Assembly (NCBI GenBank): GCA_003614735.1
Contig: KZ992448.1
Coordinates: forward strand, 1 to 59,091
DNA length: 59,091 nt
Direction of reading: 5' to 3'
DNA from: Thamnocephalis sphaerospora
Lineage: Eukaryota > Zoopagomycota > Zoopagomycetes > Zoopagales > Sigmoideomycetaceae
The notes beneath the pieces were generated by a model. It did no database searches, was not told the DNA's origin, and saw only the letters and a list, made by a program, of their open reading frames with translations. Position numbers and translations under genes: made by a program. Of this stretch, positions 45,345 through 57,444 are shown one piece after another (within the stretch, counting starts at the first letter, position 1; each line of letters begins with the position of its first letter).

Positions 45345-48300
45345 CTATGCAGTGGCCTTTGGTCCGTCTGTCCCCGACGCTGCCCCATTCGTCTGTGCCG
45401 CTGCTGCTGGGCCACGGTGACCGGCTGGGATCGGAAGCGCGCTGGATGGTCCGCCTCGACACACATAGGCTGCCTCTGATCGATCGAGCAACCGGCTTAG
45501 ATCCGCAGCGGAAAGTAGCGGTGCCATCGGATCGCTTGGATCAACGGACCTGGCCACAATCTTTTCTGCCGGGCGCTGCCGTGTCGGCTCATCGCCCGGT
45601 TCATCGTCCGACCCATCTTCGTCGGCGTTGTCACTTGACGTAGCTGAGCGCTCGCCCGGCGCACCAGCCTCCGGCAAGGTGCGCTCGTGCACCGTCTCCA
45701 GCTCGTCCTCTAGCAGAATTTCCGCCAGCTCCTTCATACCCAACGGCTTGGCAGTGGTCTGGCGGTCCAGTGCATCGCGGAACCGGCCGCGGTGGATGAC
45801 CAGCTTCTCCAGTTTCCGCTTGGCGGTGGCACACTCGAGCACACGCGACTCGAGCGTGTTGTCAGTGGCCAGTCGGTAGATGACGACCGGTTTTGTCTGG
45901 CCAATTCGATGCACTCGATCCTGCGCCTGCAGATCCATTTGCGGATTCTAAGAAAGGGCTCGTCGTAAGCGTATGCAGCACCCCACGCCCGCTCGCGATC
46001 CAACACCTACCCAGTCACTATCAAAAAGGATGACCGTGTCGGCCGAGGTGAGGTTGATGCCAAGGCCACCGGCACGAGTGCTAAGCAGGAAAAGCGGATA
46101 GCGACCGCTGCGGTCACTGTTGAATTCGGCAATCATGCGCCGGCGGTCATCCTGCTTGACCAGGCCGTCGATGCGGAAGGTGTTCCAGCCGCGCACCTCC
46201 GTCACCCATACCTCAATTAGGTCCAGCATGCGGGCCATCTGCGAGAAAATAAGCACGCGATGTCCGCGCGCAAACAAGGCCGGCAAAAGCTGGTCCAAAA
46301 TGCGCATTTTGCCAGAAGCCGCCACCAGACGCTGTGCCACGGCCGGCGTGATGGGATCGGGCAGCGGCTCGTCGTCAAACAGCATCGGATGATTGCACAC
46401 CTTGAGCACCTGGACCAGGCGCGACTGAAGATGCATGCGGTTCACCGCTTGGACTGCACGCAAAAACACAAAGCAGACCCCGAGCGTGTGTCAGTCGCGC
46501 AAACGCACTAGCACAAATAGCAACCAGGTTGCAGGACGGCGAACGGTGGTGCTGTCGCGTACCTGCATTGTTTCTGCGCTCAGCTTCTTCGCGTTCACGC
46601 CGAATAGCCTCACTGGGTCCTGAAGGCTCGTCACGCTCTTTCTCCAGACGCATGATGTACTCATCATCACTAATGCTTTCATCGTAATCGTTTGCTCCCA
46701 ACGGCCGGCCGCTCTTGCTTCGCCCGGTACCGCTCTCGCCTGCATAGAGGTACAGCGACACCCGCGGTCAATCAGTCTGCAAACATCGTTCTCACAAATA
46801 TAGGTGTGTAACTGCACACTCACCGTTGGCACTTTCCGTGGCATTACTATTGTTGCCAAGTTTCCGCTGTATAATGTACTCGCGGATTCGCCGCTGCATA
46901 ATGGCGTCATAGATCTCTTTTTGCTCCTCGGAGAGCGGCGCATAGAGAATGTACTCTCTCTTCTTTGGAAGCATGTGCTCGACATCGGACTTGAGGCGGC
47001 GCAACAAGAACGGCTTTAGGATCTGATGCAGCTTGCTGACAATCCGCGACTCGGCCTCCTCGCCCATAATGCGCTGTTGCCCAGTTTGCTCGTTCAAGTC
47101 TGAAAAGTCAAACCTAGCAACGCCTCTGATGAGTGCTCATCACCTCCTTTACGCTACGCAGCCCTACATGCATCAGCGTTCGCTATGCGGACACCCACCA
47201 GTTCTGAAAGCTTTCCAAGTCGTCAAAGATATCGGGCAGCAAAAAGTTGAGCAAAGACCAGAGCTCGGAGAGATTGTTCTGCAGTGGCGTTCCGGTAAGA
47301 AGCAGACGATTGGCACTGCGGCATGCCTTGAGCTCGCGGATCAGCTTGCAGTTCAAGTTTTTGATACGGTGCCCCTCGTCCACAATAATGTATTTCCAGG
47401 CAAACTTTTCCAAGTGCTTGCGGTCGTTCATAACCATCTCGTATGAAGTGACAATCACCGGAAATGTGTCGGGATCAAGACGGCGCATCTTTTTGTTACG
47501 CAAGTGCTGGCGCTCGTCCACCGTGCCGTGGTAGAGGATCACCGGAATATCCGGCGCAAATCTGAGAGAGCAAGAAAAGTGAGTGGCCGGCATGGCGCAA
47601 ACAGCGCGTGCTGCCATTTACCGTCTGAATTCGCACACCCAGTTTGCTAGCGTGGACAGCGGCGCAGTGATCAGATATGGGCCCCATACGCCGCGTTCAC
47701 GCAAGTAGGCAATAAAGGAAATGCACTGCAGTGTCTGTAAACTCAACGGTCGTAGATGGCAGCAATTAGCGCTGGTCTGCCGGCAACAGCTGCGTATGGG
47801 CGCATACTCACCTTGCCAAGTCCCATTTCGTCCTGGAAACATGCGGTGCGCAAACAAGCGCGTCAATATGCAGACCGCAAATCGCAACGTACGGTCTCGC
47901 ATCCCTCCACCTACCGCCAAGATGCCGTTGAGGCCGTTTTCGTAGAGTGAAACGAGCCATTCAACGCCTGCTAGCTGGTATTCCTTGAGTACGCCACCTG
48001 TAATAAGACTGGGCTGTCGTGCTGCCATACTCGGTTGAAGCGTAGCCACGCCCAAGTGTTCGGAAGACTTTGGCTCTGAAGCAGACTCGGCTCCCGGAGA
48101 TGGCGATGTTTTGCGACGCTTAGCCAGATCCTACCGACGCCGCGTCAACGTCTGCACCAGTGTCGCAGCGCGCACAAGTAGCCATACCTCGGCGTTCACA
48201 TAGTCGGCCAGCTGATAGTCTGAATCAGCCTCACGTTTGCGCCCGCCAGCACGTCGCTTCTGGCCCTGTTTCGGAGGGCCAGCATCAACCTGAGCCGTCG

Positions 48301-49020
48301 CAGCACCAGTGGTATTGCGTGTAGTGCGACGTGTCGAGCGCACATCTGCCTCCTTTGTATCGCCCTTCTCTGCGGCCTCGGCCGCCGCTGACGCGCTCTC
48401 CGCTGTACCGTCCGCTTTTCCTGGCGACTGCGCTGCCTTTGCATTGGCTGTGTCACGCGCCTCTTGCTGCTGCCGGTCCAGCTTTTCGGCCAAAAAGTTG
48501 GCATAAATGGCCGATTTCTCGAGCAGGAAATGCAGCCTATTGTGTCGTTGCTGGTGGCTGGTCAATTCGGCGTACTGCTCTGCCGCCTAGCATGATGATC
48601 CGCCAATGGAGACACAAGCGTTAGCATGAACACATGCTTGCGTAAGTCAATACGTCCCATAACCAAGCTCATAGCAAGTGGGCTGGCGTGACGTACCTTT
48701 TGTCGCTTCACCTTCAAATTGTCCTTGCGCGACACCTCGCGCATGGCCTGCTCCTCCTTGACCATACTATCCGTAACGATGCTGTTGGCTAGCAGCGCTT
48801 CGGCATCTGCGCTGTCCAGCGGCTGTTCAGCTAGCGCGGCAGTCTGGCCATTGCCGGCTGCCACTGTGCTCTGTGCACCTTGCTGCTGCACCCCCTCGTC
48901 TGCATCCGCCATCTCGGTAAAGCTGGACTGCTTTAGAAAATGCACGTTTGCCAACATGGTTGGGTCGGTGGCGGCTTTGTTAGCGGCGTTAGGCGTGAGC
49001 GTGGTGTCTGGTACGGTCAT
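45345..49020 (-). CDS. HELLS: SNF2-family chromatin remodeler HELLS/Irc5 (LSH/DDM1 type)
   Basis: Nuclear ATP-driven nucleosome remodeler, linked to DNA methylation and repair in other eukaryotes. ATG at 49020 ([15 protein letters not shown]). N-terminal coiled stretch [20 protein letters not shown] and basic TRR/KRR segment precede [20 protein letters not shown]. The ATP loop DEMGLGK sits on its own 21-nt exon (47812-47832). Then [45 protein letters not shown], the DEGH box [12 protein letters not shown] (DEGH rather than DEAH fits the LSH/HELLS branch), [20 protein letters not shown]. Second lobe: [105 protein letters not shown] (LSH-type). An acidic insert lies between the lobes. About ten introns. 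The C-terminal Ala/Pro tail is unusual. Confidence 0.93.
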
Positions 49021-49423
49021 GGCATAAATTCCGTGGCGACAGCGTTCCAAAACGATTCCACAAATAAAGGAGCGTCGGCAGCAGCAGCGACCTACGCGGG
49101 CGACAAGGTGTGATAAACGCGCTGCACAGAGCGTAATGTCGACGACAAAAAAAAGGTCGCTCGTTCACAGGTCGGGCCGAAACGCGCACACAAAAGGAGG
49201 CGAAAGTGGCGGACGCGAGGCGCGACAATCCAAAGACGAAAAAATAACACAGACATTACTGGTCAACCCAGTCACCTTTACCCGATCTGGATTGGGTCAG
49301 TAGCGTCATGCCGTACTCTGGCGACCAACGCTGCCGGAAAGTGCGAGATTTAATAAGATAAAGTTGGCACGATGCAGCCGTACCATATGCTCTGACTGCG
49401 CCAGAACGACTGTTGTGCTGCGT
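49021..49423. other. HELLS promoter region, no gene seen
   Basis: 400 bp between the HELLS start and the MFS stop, both on the minus strand. Nothing else recognised. Confidence 0.5.
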
Positions 49424-51177
49424 CTAGTAGCCGCCGAATGGGTTTGATGCGTTGTTGCAAAGCCGTCGCCTCAGCAGAAATACAACCAGAATGGCGAGCA
49501 AGTATGAGCATGCGGAGAAGAAAAACGCGCTGTGGTAACATTGCCTTCCAGCACATCCCGCCCCACGGTTTGCATCATAAATGGCGCCGAATATGCTGCT
49601 AAATAGCTGGCTGCCGATAGCAGGAGCAAACGCCACAAGACCGCTGCGTGCGATGGACTGGTTAGTGCGAATCAACGAAGCTGTGCGCTATTGCGGGAAG
49701 CCTACCTATTGCGCCCGTAATTGGCACCATGCCATACATCGTAGATAATGACATAGAAAAGCCCAATGGAACTGTTCTCTGCAATTGCAGTCACGACCGA
49801 CACGCCCAACAGCACGTAGGGATCACTCGTAAAGGCAATGCCGATCTGGCATAGCGCCTGCAGCAGAATTGCGCCCATAAATAGGCGCACAGAGCCATTG
49901 TTGCTTCTTTCTCTTATCTTGTCGTTGACTAGTCCGGCAGTTATAGCGCCGATGCATCCTACGCTAGAGTAGACGGTTGACTGCAGTGCTGCTATGTGCT
50001 GGAGCTGTTGTTCGTCGGCGTGTGGATCTTTGCTCAGCAGCAAGATCTGCGATATATTTCCCAAGTTGTTGATGTACATTATGCCGGCACCTTCCACAAG
50101 GAACCGAATGCAGCAAATTCCCCAGAAGACTCTGCTGCACAGCAAAGCACCCAGAGAACTATCACGCTGGGCGGGCGAAAGTAGAGGCAGTGCGGCATGA
50201 TCGTTGCCGTCGATATCCATAGAACCATAGCTTGCAACGATGCGCGTGCCCGTCTCCTGGCACTGGACGTTCTTTGGCAAAGCGGCGTGTTTCTCGCTAC
50301 CAAAAGCCATCGTGTTTGCGCTTTGGTCGGACGGAATAAAGCTGGATAGAGCGATTGGTGTGTGCTCCAAATCATCTGCGATGACGTGACTTTGCTGCGT
50401 ACGTTTTTTCTTTACAAACGATAGCTCGTCTTCGTAGGCAGCTATCTCGCTGACTTCATGGGTATACTGCTTACATTCATCCGCCGTTTCAGTATCCACC
50501 GGCATCGGTAGTATGCCCAGCGACGAGACGCCGTGGGCAGTCGCCGTGATGATCGCTAGCGCAATAAAATAGTGTGCGTCGCTGGTTTTACCTCCACTGA
50601 TAGCGTCCATCGCGCTGCGTATGCCCAGGTAGAGGGCGGAAGACAAGGAGCTGAGCGTAAGCTGTAGTCCAACCATTTTTCCACGCTGCGTATCAGAAAC
50701 GCTGCTGTAGGCGGCGATAATAATTGCAGTGCCAATAATTGCTCCGCTTATACCCAGGAAGAAAAAGAACACGGATGCTATGATGTAGGAGTGGGAGGGA
50801 AGTGCGTCTGCGTATAGCTGAGACAGCCCTCCGTAGCCGATGAACATAAGAATGGCACCTAGTTGGATGGTACTGTCGCCGGCATGTGTTAGAACGTATT
50901 GGTACATAAATGCAGTCAATTCTATGCATACTTACCGCTTCGAACCAATGTGGTCTGTGACAATGCCAGAGATTGGTTCGGCAAAAAACATACCGATGCT
51001 TCCAGCAACTGCAACATGGTTCAGCTGGACCATTGAGTAGCCAAAGTGCTTGGCCAGCGAGGAGCCAAACATGGGAAAGATAAATGTTGTGCTGCAAAGC
51101 AGCATGATGACTATGGCGCTGACCATAAACACCGCAAAGCGGCTGTTGCAGCCTCGATTTGCCGCGAAAGAGGCCAT
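49424..51177 (-). CDS. MFS transporter, nodulin-like/Mch1-type
   Basis: Integral membrane transporter related to nodulin-like and Mch1 monocarboxylate-type proteins; substrate unknown. ATG at 51177 (MASFAANRGCNSRFAVFM). Helix 1 AVFMVSAIVIMLLCSTTFIF ends in FPMFG, helix 2 MVQLNHVAVAGSIGMFFAEP, loop 2-3 GIVTDHIGSKR (short version of the superfamily DxxGxR loop). Exon 2 gives six further helices, a central cytosolic loop of about 130 residues with ELSFVKKKRTQQS, then helix 7 region LGALLCSRVFWGICCIRFLV (family start of the second half), VGCIGAITAGLVNDKIRERS (loop 8-9), ending with LLAILVVFLLRRRLCNNASN. Two short introns. Ends NPFGGY. Confidence 0.85.
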
Positions 51178-51549
51178 TGTAGGAGTGCGTTAGATTGAGT
51201 ATGTGCGCGAAAGCATGAATGAGGTTTTGCGGTGAACATGCATACCGATACCACCGCCTTAATATCGCCTTGCTGGTTGCCAACAGCCACCAGGCACAGT
51301 GTGCCGATGGACTGACGTCAAGCACGTCCAGCCCCAATGTGGGAACACAGCAGCAACTTTGCTCACGCTGCGCACCAGACCACGCGCATGCACATGCGTG
51401 CACGCAAGTCCAAAGGCAAATTCACGAATACTGTGGCACTGTGCACCATTAGCGTTTGCAGAGGCTGGCACAAGTCTTGGTACTGCGCTGACGCTCGCGC
51501 CGTGCCGTGCGGCACCGGCAGCCAGTGTGCTCCACTCGCTTGCCGAAAG

Positions 51550-51608
51550 TACGCACGCACGTACATACGCACGCACGCGGATGCACGCACGCGCACGCAT
51601 ACACGCAT
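51550..51608. repeat. CACG-type tetranucleotide microsatellite
   Basis: Imperfect ACGC/CACG run (ACGCACGCACG..ACGCATACACGC) upstream of the MFS gene. Confidence 0.85.
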
Positions 51609-52891
51609 ATACTCGTGGACTATGGATGGACACTGGCTATTTGCAGGACAGACCAGCGGGGTAATGGATCTGCAACAACTTTGCCAAAGGGGCTGTTGAC
51701 GGAGCATTCGCCAAAGTACGACAAGGCAAGTGCATACGCGCACAGGCAGTATAAAAGAAAACCAGCAGTACCGCACGATCTTAGGGAAAGAGCAGCCGCA
51801 CGCTGTCACGACCCGTCATGAGGAATGCGCAGGCGGTATTGGTAACTGGATGATACAAGTGTGTCGTAGGTGGCCACGTGCAGTACAGCTGCAAGCCGGC
51901 GCCAATCGCATTCAAGCGCTGCAATGGTACAGAGCATGGGGCCCGAAGGTGTGCACATGTATTGGAGGCAAAGTTGCCAAGTGCCGGCAGTTTAGGCACA
52001 AACCATCGTGCTCTGCCGTAATCACACGCATCGGTAGCATCATCGGCATGTAGATCAATGGCTGTGCAAACATACGCCAGTGGTGCAGGCACATTGACAG
52101 ACACAGAACCATTAATGACGGTATGTTTGTAGCGTCTATCTGCCGATTATGTGATGGAAACGTACACTTTATTACCGATCGCGTGCTGAGTCTGTCACCA
52201 AGCGTACCCAGCAAGCAACGTACAAGCTATAGCTGTATTCGCTAAAGTGCGCGTCTTAGCACGTACCAGCAGCTTGATACGATACAATAGCATGCTTGTC
52301 AGTATATTTTGTATCTGCCTTACTTGGAGGGCAGGATGTGGCACTGGCTATGCTGTAGATGGAGTTTACAAATGTTTGCGCGTGCTATTGGATCGCCGTG
52401 CCATATTCCGCGCAAGGGCCATGTGTAATGGCGGTCTGCAAAGCAGCTACACTATGCCTATAATATATATGTGCCCAAATGTCAGACTTGCAGAGAGTGC
52501 GCATCAGGCAGGTAGCCAGTAGCAAGCCAGTATAGTGTGCAGTTTATTTGGCGAAATAGCGAATTAACGGAAGCGCTCCAATAGGCGATTACGTATTGAA
52601 AATCAACACCAGTGGAGCAGGCATGACAAATGCCGCACAGATAATGATGGCATGCATCCACCGCAGAGACTCGAATACACGCTACGCCAGCATGTCAGCA
52701 GGCGAACGGACGTGACTATGCGGTGCTACCTGTGGCAGAAGCAGAGGCCGTGCGCAACGCGCGGCGCTGCGATATGCAAACGGCTCAAATGCGCTGTGTC
52801 CCGGAAGCACATCGTCCGTGCGTCAGTGCGACGTGCACGCTAAAGTTTGCTGCGACTGCTCAAACTGCCCTCCAGCATAAAGCACACTCGG

Positions 52892-53515
52892 TCACATGCG
52901 TATGCGTGTGTGCAGGCAGCCAGGCGAGGCTAGATCGGCGGTCTGGATGAAGCGAGCGCGGATAGTCGCGTGCGCCTTGCGGTCATAGCGCACTCGGTAG
53001 CTTTCCATCTGCACGTGCCATGCGCGCTTGGGCGGCGTCATAGTGTACACGCGCTTTCCAAACTTCACAGAACCTGTGCAGTTGCGGTGCATAAGACATT
53101 GGTGACGTTGATGACAGCAGGCGCGCTTGTCCACGCAGTCACTTGACACGACAGAGGCAATGCAGCCGGCTGGCCAGTGAACGCCGTGCCAGAATGCCTG
53201 ATATCCGCATGAAACACAGCATGCGCAGTCTGCCTTCAGCATATGCCAAATCTCCCAATCAGCCGTGCATACTCGTAAAGGATAGGCCGTTTGCATGTCA
53301 TAGTAGCAGTCAGCTGGATCGCCATTGCACCCGCAGCTGCATACTGCCCTTGCGCGGCAGAACTTTGACGCGCAGATATGTCGCGTTCTTTGCTGCTGTG
53401 AGTCCGCTGTGGAGCCATCCTACTGCAGCTTGCGCATGTGGTATGCTATGTCGTAACCGTTCTCGTAGGTCTAGGCTGTCCGGTGTTTCCAAGAGCCAGG
53501 TCGAACGTCGGAAGA
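52892..53515 (-). CDS. Weak candidate: Cys/His-rich protein, tentative
   Basis: Two minus-strand stretches may be exons of one gene. The first (about 53515-53333) reads WLLETPDSLDLRERLRHSI and TYLRVKVLPRKGSMQLR, after which GTGCAA could be a donor. An acceptor GGCAG near 53225 would lead into a stretch with about twelve Cys, then KFGKRVYTMTPPKRAW and IRARFIQTADLASPG to the stop at 52892. No start codon was settled and no domain recognised. It could equally be chance open reading. Confidence 0.2.
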
Positions 53516-54837
53516 CTAATCATGGCTGCAGTGGTAAGCTGAAACGGCTTGAGCCATTGTCAAACACGCTCTAGCAGCACTGCCACTGTGTGCGTCAGTC
53601 TTCATGTCTGTATTTTTTGACAACGGACCAAGTGGCAAAAGCAGTTACAGAGAGCAGCCCAGCACCATGGGCATGTTCTTTCATTGGCGGGTGATGAAGA
53701 AGAGTGCCTGGAATGCATGTGCCGTCCCATTGAATTAAGCCTGGAGATGCAGACGCCTGGGAGTGCATGATCACGCTTCGGAAGATGTAAGTGAAATAGC
53801 GTGCCTGCACCGCGTGGTCGCACAGATGCCATCGGTGCACGCCGTCATGGCTGTTGGAGCGGAAATGGGCCCGACAATGCAAAGACAGTGCATAACGTAT
53901 ACGCGTGGTACGGGGTAGAGTGTGCAGCAGCGTCGTGTTTGCCAGTGTTGCCATCCACTTTCCATTCAAGCTCACCTCCACGATATCTCATCTCACCAAT
54001 TATGTCTTTTTTGCAGCAAAAACGGATGGCCGCCACGATCTAGGCCATGGCTGGTGCGCTATTTACCGAGAACTGCCGCTATCACCTGCGTGCACGTGTA
54101 TCTGCTGGTTGGTCGTGCGTATCCTTATTGCCCCTTCCTGCATCGTCTTGACCGACCACAGATCACCTCGTGAAATGCGGGCTTGTGGGCAGCGAAAGTT
54201 CGACTGCAAAGATGCTCAGAGCCTGGCTAGTTTACCCCACTAGGCTGAAGGGAGCTGTGTGATTGGTTTATTCCTTCGTCAGGATATATTCGCATGTACC
54301 TATATACATCATCGTGCCAAGCTTTGCGATCTATTCACGGTTTGGTAGGGTGTTTTTGCTCGACAATCCGCTGGGATTGGTTAACCTTCACCTTTGCAGT
54401 CATTACTTCTCTGGGCATTTTGTACACTTTTACCTTGCTTGCTCGGCATTCGACTCGGTGTCGCGCGAAACTCGTTGCATCTCGCCCTAACTTGGAGGCG
54501 CAGCCGCGCAATAGGCTGTAACACGACGTCAGCTGCGCGGCTGCGCATTGTCTCAGACAACTTGGTGAGCTGCATGCAAGCGCATGACCAAAGCGCAAAC
54601 AGAGAAGCATAGTGTTGCGTGCATACCTCACGACTGTGTCAGCACCAATAATGTGCCATCGGCATCCACAGCCCAACGCCACGACCTTGCGGCACTTTGT
54701 CCGCTTGGTATTTGCCTGCCGCATGAATGCCGCTCAAGGCAGACCAGAATGCACGTTTTCTCCCACAAGCGAGCTACACGTGATAGGTTTCTCCAGCAGT
54801 AACGACAGTGCACTGTTTTCAATATCTTACACACTCG

Positions 54838-54847
54838 TATATATAAG
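54838..54847 (+). promoter_or_regulatory. TATA element of phosphatase copy 1
   Basis: TATATATAAG, 60 bp before the ATG at 54907; a good match to the eukaryotic TATA consensus. Confidence 0.6.
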
Positions 54848-54906
54848 CCACGCACTGACCAAGATTTTATACGCCTACAAGTCGCCACCATCCCTAACGC
54901 CACAAC

Positions 54907-56448
54907 ATGGCCCACTCGCTTACAAATACCAGCGCAACAGCGCCTGCTACAAAGCAAAACCGCCAGCAAGAAGCAGACAAGGCATCATGGCATACCACGG
55001 CACGTCAGCGCCTAATGCATGTAGTGCTCGCCGAGCAACCGTTGTTGCTGTGGATACAGGTGCGCAATGCAAACTAATTTGCCACCATGCTGCGCGCTAA
55101 TCCGTTATGCCGCTGTGCAGTCTGCTTGCCATTCACGACGGTGCGATATGTTTTTTACATGCATCTCTGAGCTCGGTTCGGCGGAAACCTATCTAGCCAT
55201 GCTTCCACTTCCTTTCTGGCTTGGCCATGTAGAATTCGGTCGCAGGTATGTGCCACCACGCTGGCTTTCGTTGACTGCATACAGTAACAAGCGTTTTTCG
55301 CGTAGCCTGTGGATGATCGTTGTCGCTGGTGTGCTTGTGACGTGCTGGCTCAAGGTATGCGAGCATGGCTACAGGTCACGCAGTGCACCGACAAATGCTT
55401 ACACCACCTATAGGAGTTGTTTCGTTTGCCTAGACCATGCTCACCACACATTCGGCGGCAGACCATTACCAAGAAGCACCTTTTCGAGTATGGATTTCCG
55501 TCATCTCACTCTACCAGCGCCATATCCATCGGCCTGTTTCTCTTGGAATTGCTGAATCGTCGGTGGCCTGTATCAAAAAATGTGTCGATGGAGCAGGACG
55601 ATATTGTGCGCCTAGCCGTGCAATGCAGCATATGGCTGTATATGACAATTTTACCCTTCAGCCGTATCTACTGCGGAATGCATGGCCTTTTGGATGTGGC
55701 CGCTGGTAGCCTGATAGGCGCCGCCGTCTATCAGACTTGGCTGCATGCATGGCCGGCGGTGGATGCATGGGTGCTTTCGGCAGACCCAGCTGGTAAGCAT
55801 ACTTGAGCAACGTCGTCACACGCTATATACGACTAATATGTCTGCGTACAGTTCCCTTTATCCTTGCTTGTACCTGCCTATGCCTGCTTGTGCTGCATCC
55901 TCGGGGCCACAACGGCTCACCCGGTATTAACAACAGGTAAGATTGTAAGCAGCTACATTGGTGTACAGGTCAGCCTACTAACATACATACTAGCGTATCG
56001 GCAATTGCTACGGCTTTTGGCGTGCTTGTCGCCACATGGTTCAATGCACTACCATTGTCGGACGCGCCGCTACACACCGGCTTTACGCCCAGTCATCTGT
56101 TAAATCTGGCACTACGGATTAGTCTTGGTAGGGAATCTGCGCGTCCGCCGCCTTTGTTTCATTTGCACGACACTTACCTAATTGACACCCATAGGCACTG
56201 CCGTTGTTTTGGCTTGGAGAAAATGCTGCAAGCTTGCATTCGCGTGCATTCTGAACGCTGCCACCAATGCTATTGAAAGGCTACGCTGTATTATCGATGA
56301 CAACATGCGCTATCGCTCGATACGACAAAACTCGGCAAGCATCTCGGCAGATTCTCTCCTTTTCGCGCGTTTTATCAACTATGCTGGCATTGGATTATTG
56401 ACTGCTCTAGGCGTTCCGAGTCTCTTCTCCTTTCTTGGTCTGGTATGA
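54907..56448 (+). CDS. LCB3: Long-chain-base-1-phosphate phosphatase, copy 1
   Basis: ER membrane lipid phosphatase that removes phosphate from sphingosine/dihydrosphingosine-1-phosphate (PAP2 superfamily, SGPP/Lcb3 branch). ATG at 54907 (MAHSLTNTSATAP). Exon 1 ends LLLWIQ; later exons give FTCISELGSAETYLAMLPLP with FWLGHVEF, SLWMIVVAGVLVTCWLK, then the three phosphatase motifs: K-ELFRLPRP (KxxxxxxRP, its Lys is the last codon before an intron), FPSSHSTSAISIG (PSxH) and SRIYCGMHGLLD (SRxxxxxHxxxD). Several more helices follow, and the protein ends with RFINYAGIGLLTALGVPSLF. Seven exons with short introns. A tandem second copy starts about 1 kb downstream. All catalytic residues present. Confidence 0.92.
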
Positions 56449-57444
56449 TGTGATGCCGGCCGAGTGCCACGTTTTCCTTTCCAATTTGCTTTCGGCCGCG
56501 CATGGTGAAGCACATTTGCAATTTCGCCTGTTCGCAGTCACAGCCCTTTCTTTGTTTCCACTATCATGTGCTTTGCATTGTCCTGTACAGTAACAGCGCA
56601 TCCTGGGCTTATCTAGTAGTGCCATAAACGCACCGCGTGATTAGAAACCATACCTGCTGAATGGTACACAAGACATGGTGCGCCCTAAGCTAGTACTGAG
56701 TCGGTCATGTTGCCATTGTATGCACAATTGTCCCCAGCATACGTAAAATTCGGCGTCGTTTTCTAGAAAGCGGCTGCGCATAAGCGGCCAAGCGTCACTG
56801 GCTGCGTCAGCGTGCAGTATGGGAGTGTAGAAGGCAGAATAAGCATGCCAAACAGCGATGCACACAGTGGCTCGGCGGAAGCGCAGCACAGTACAACGCG
56901 CCAGAGATGCAGACACTGGCTAGCGGTGATACAGATAGCGGCATAGCGCGAGCGCCAATAGGAATACAGCAACAGGGACGCGTGCAGCAGGCGAAACACA
57001 CTATCGCGGCCATTGTTCCGCTGTTTGCAAAGGGGCAGATGGTAGTGTCGCGCTGATCAGCATCGTGGCCTGCCGTCGACCTGGGCATGCGCATAGCAGC
57101 ATGCCAGATCGCCGGCCAGATCCGCTGTTGCCGTCCCCCCCACGACAATGCAAAAGCCGTGCGCTGTGCCCCAGTTCACCGATGCTCCAACGTGATTGGC
57201 GGCGCATTATGCTGTGGCTAGCAGCATGCTTTGGATCCACGCACGTCACAGCTGGCAATGTGGTTGGATATCAGTGCAGAGCTGTACGGTAGGATGCATG
57301 GAACCGCGTGAAGACGCCAACGACCAAACGTGTCGTTGTACGCACATACGCACGCACGCACACATACACATATATACCACAACAATGTTACAAACCGGGT
57401 GGTCTACCACCACCTACCTCTTTCTTTAATGTCGCAAGTTCGAT
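56449..57444. other. Spacer between tandem phosphatases, no gene seen
   Basis: One kilobase with only short open frames. Its end holds an ACGCAC/CATACA repeat and a TATA element just before copy 2. Confidence 0.5.
57339..57378 (+). promoter_or_regulatory. CACG/CATA repeat with TATA element before phosphatase copy 2
   Basis: ACGCACATACGCACGCACGC runs into ACACATATATACC; the TATATA at 57371-57376 lies 74 bp before the proposed ATG at 57445, similar to the spacing in copy 1 (69 bp to the first T). Confidence 0.5.

Larger units (their letters stand above)
51178..54906. other. 3.7-kb region without a recognised gene
   Basis: Divergent region between the MFS transporter (minus) and the first phosphatase (plus). 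Parts of the minus strand look weakly coding: about 53515-53330 (TYLRVKVLPRKGSMQLR, followed by a GT donor), about 53220-52892 (Cys/His-rich, with GVHWPAGCIASVV, HQRHQCLMHRNCTGSVKFG and KRAWHVQMESYRVRYD) and about 53660-53595 (GLLSVTAFATWSVVKKY near a stop). I could not assemble them into a gene or assign a family. A CACG microsatellite is at 51550-51608 and a TATA element at 54838-54847. Confidence 0.4.

Noticed and set aside
50939-50980. 9-bp inverted repeat CGAACCAAT/ATTGGTTCG
   Set aside because: Lies at an exon end and inside coding sequence of the MFS gene; short enough to be chance.
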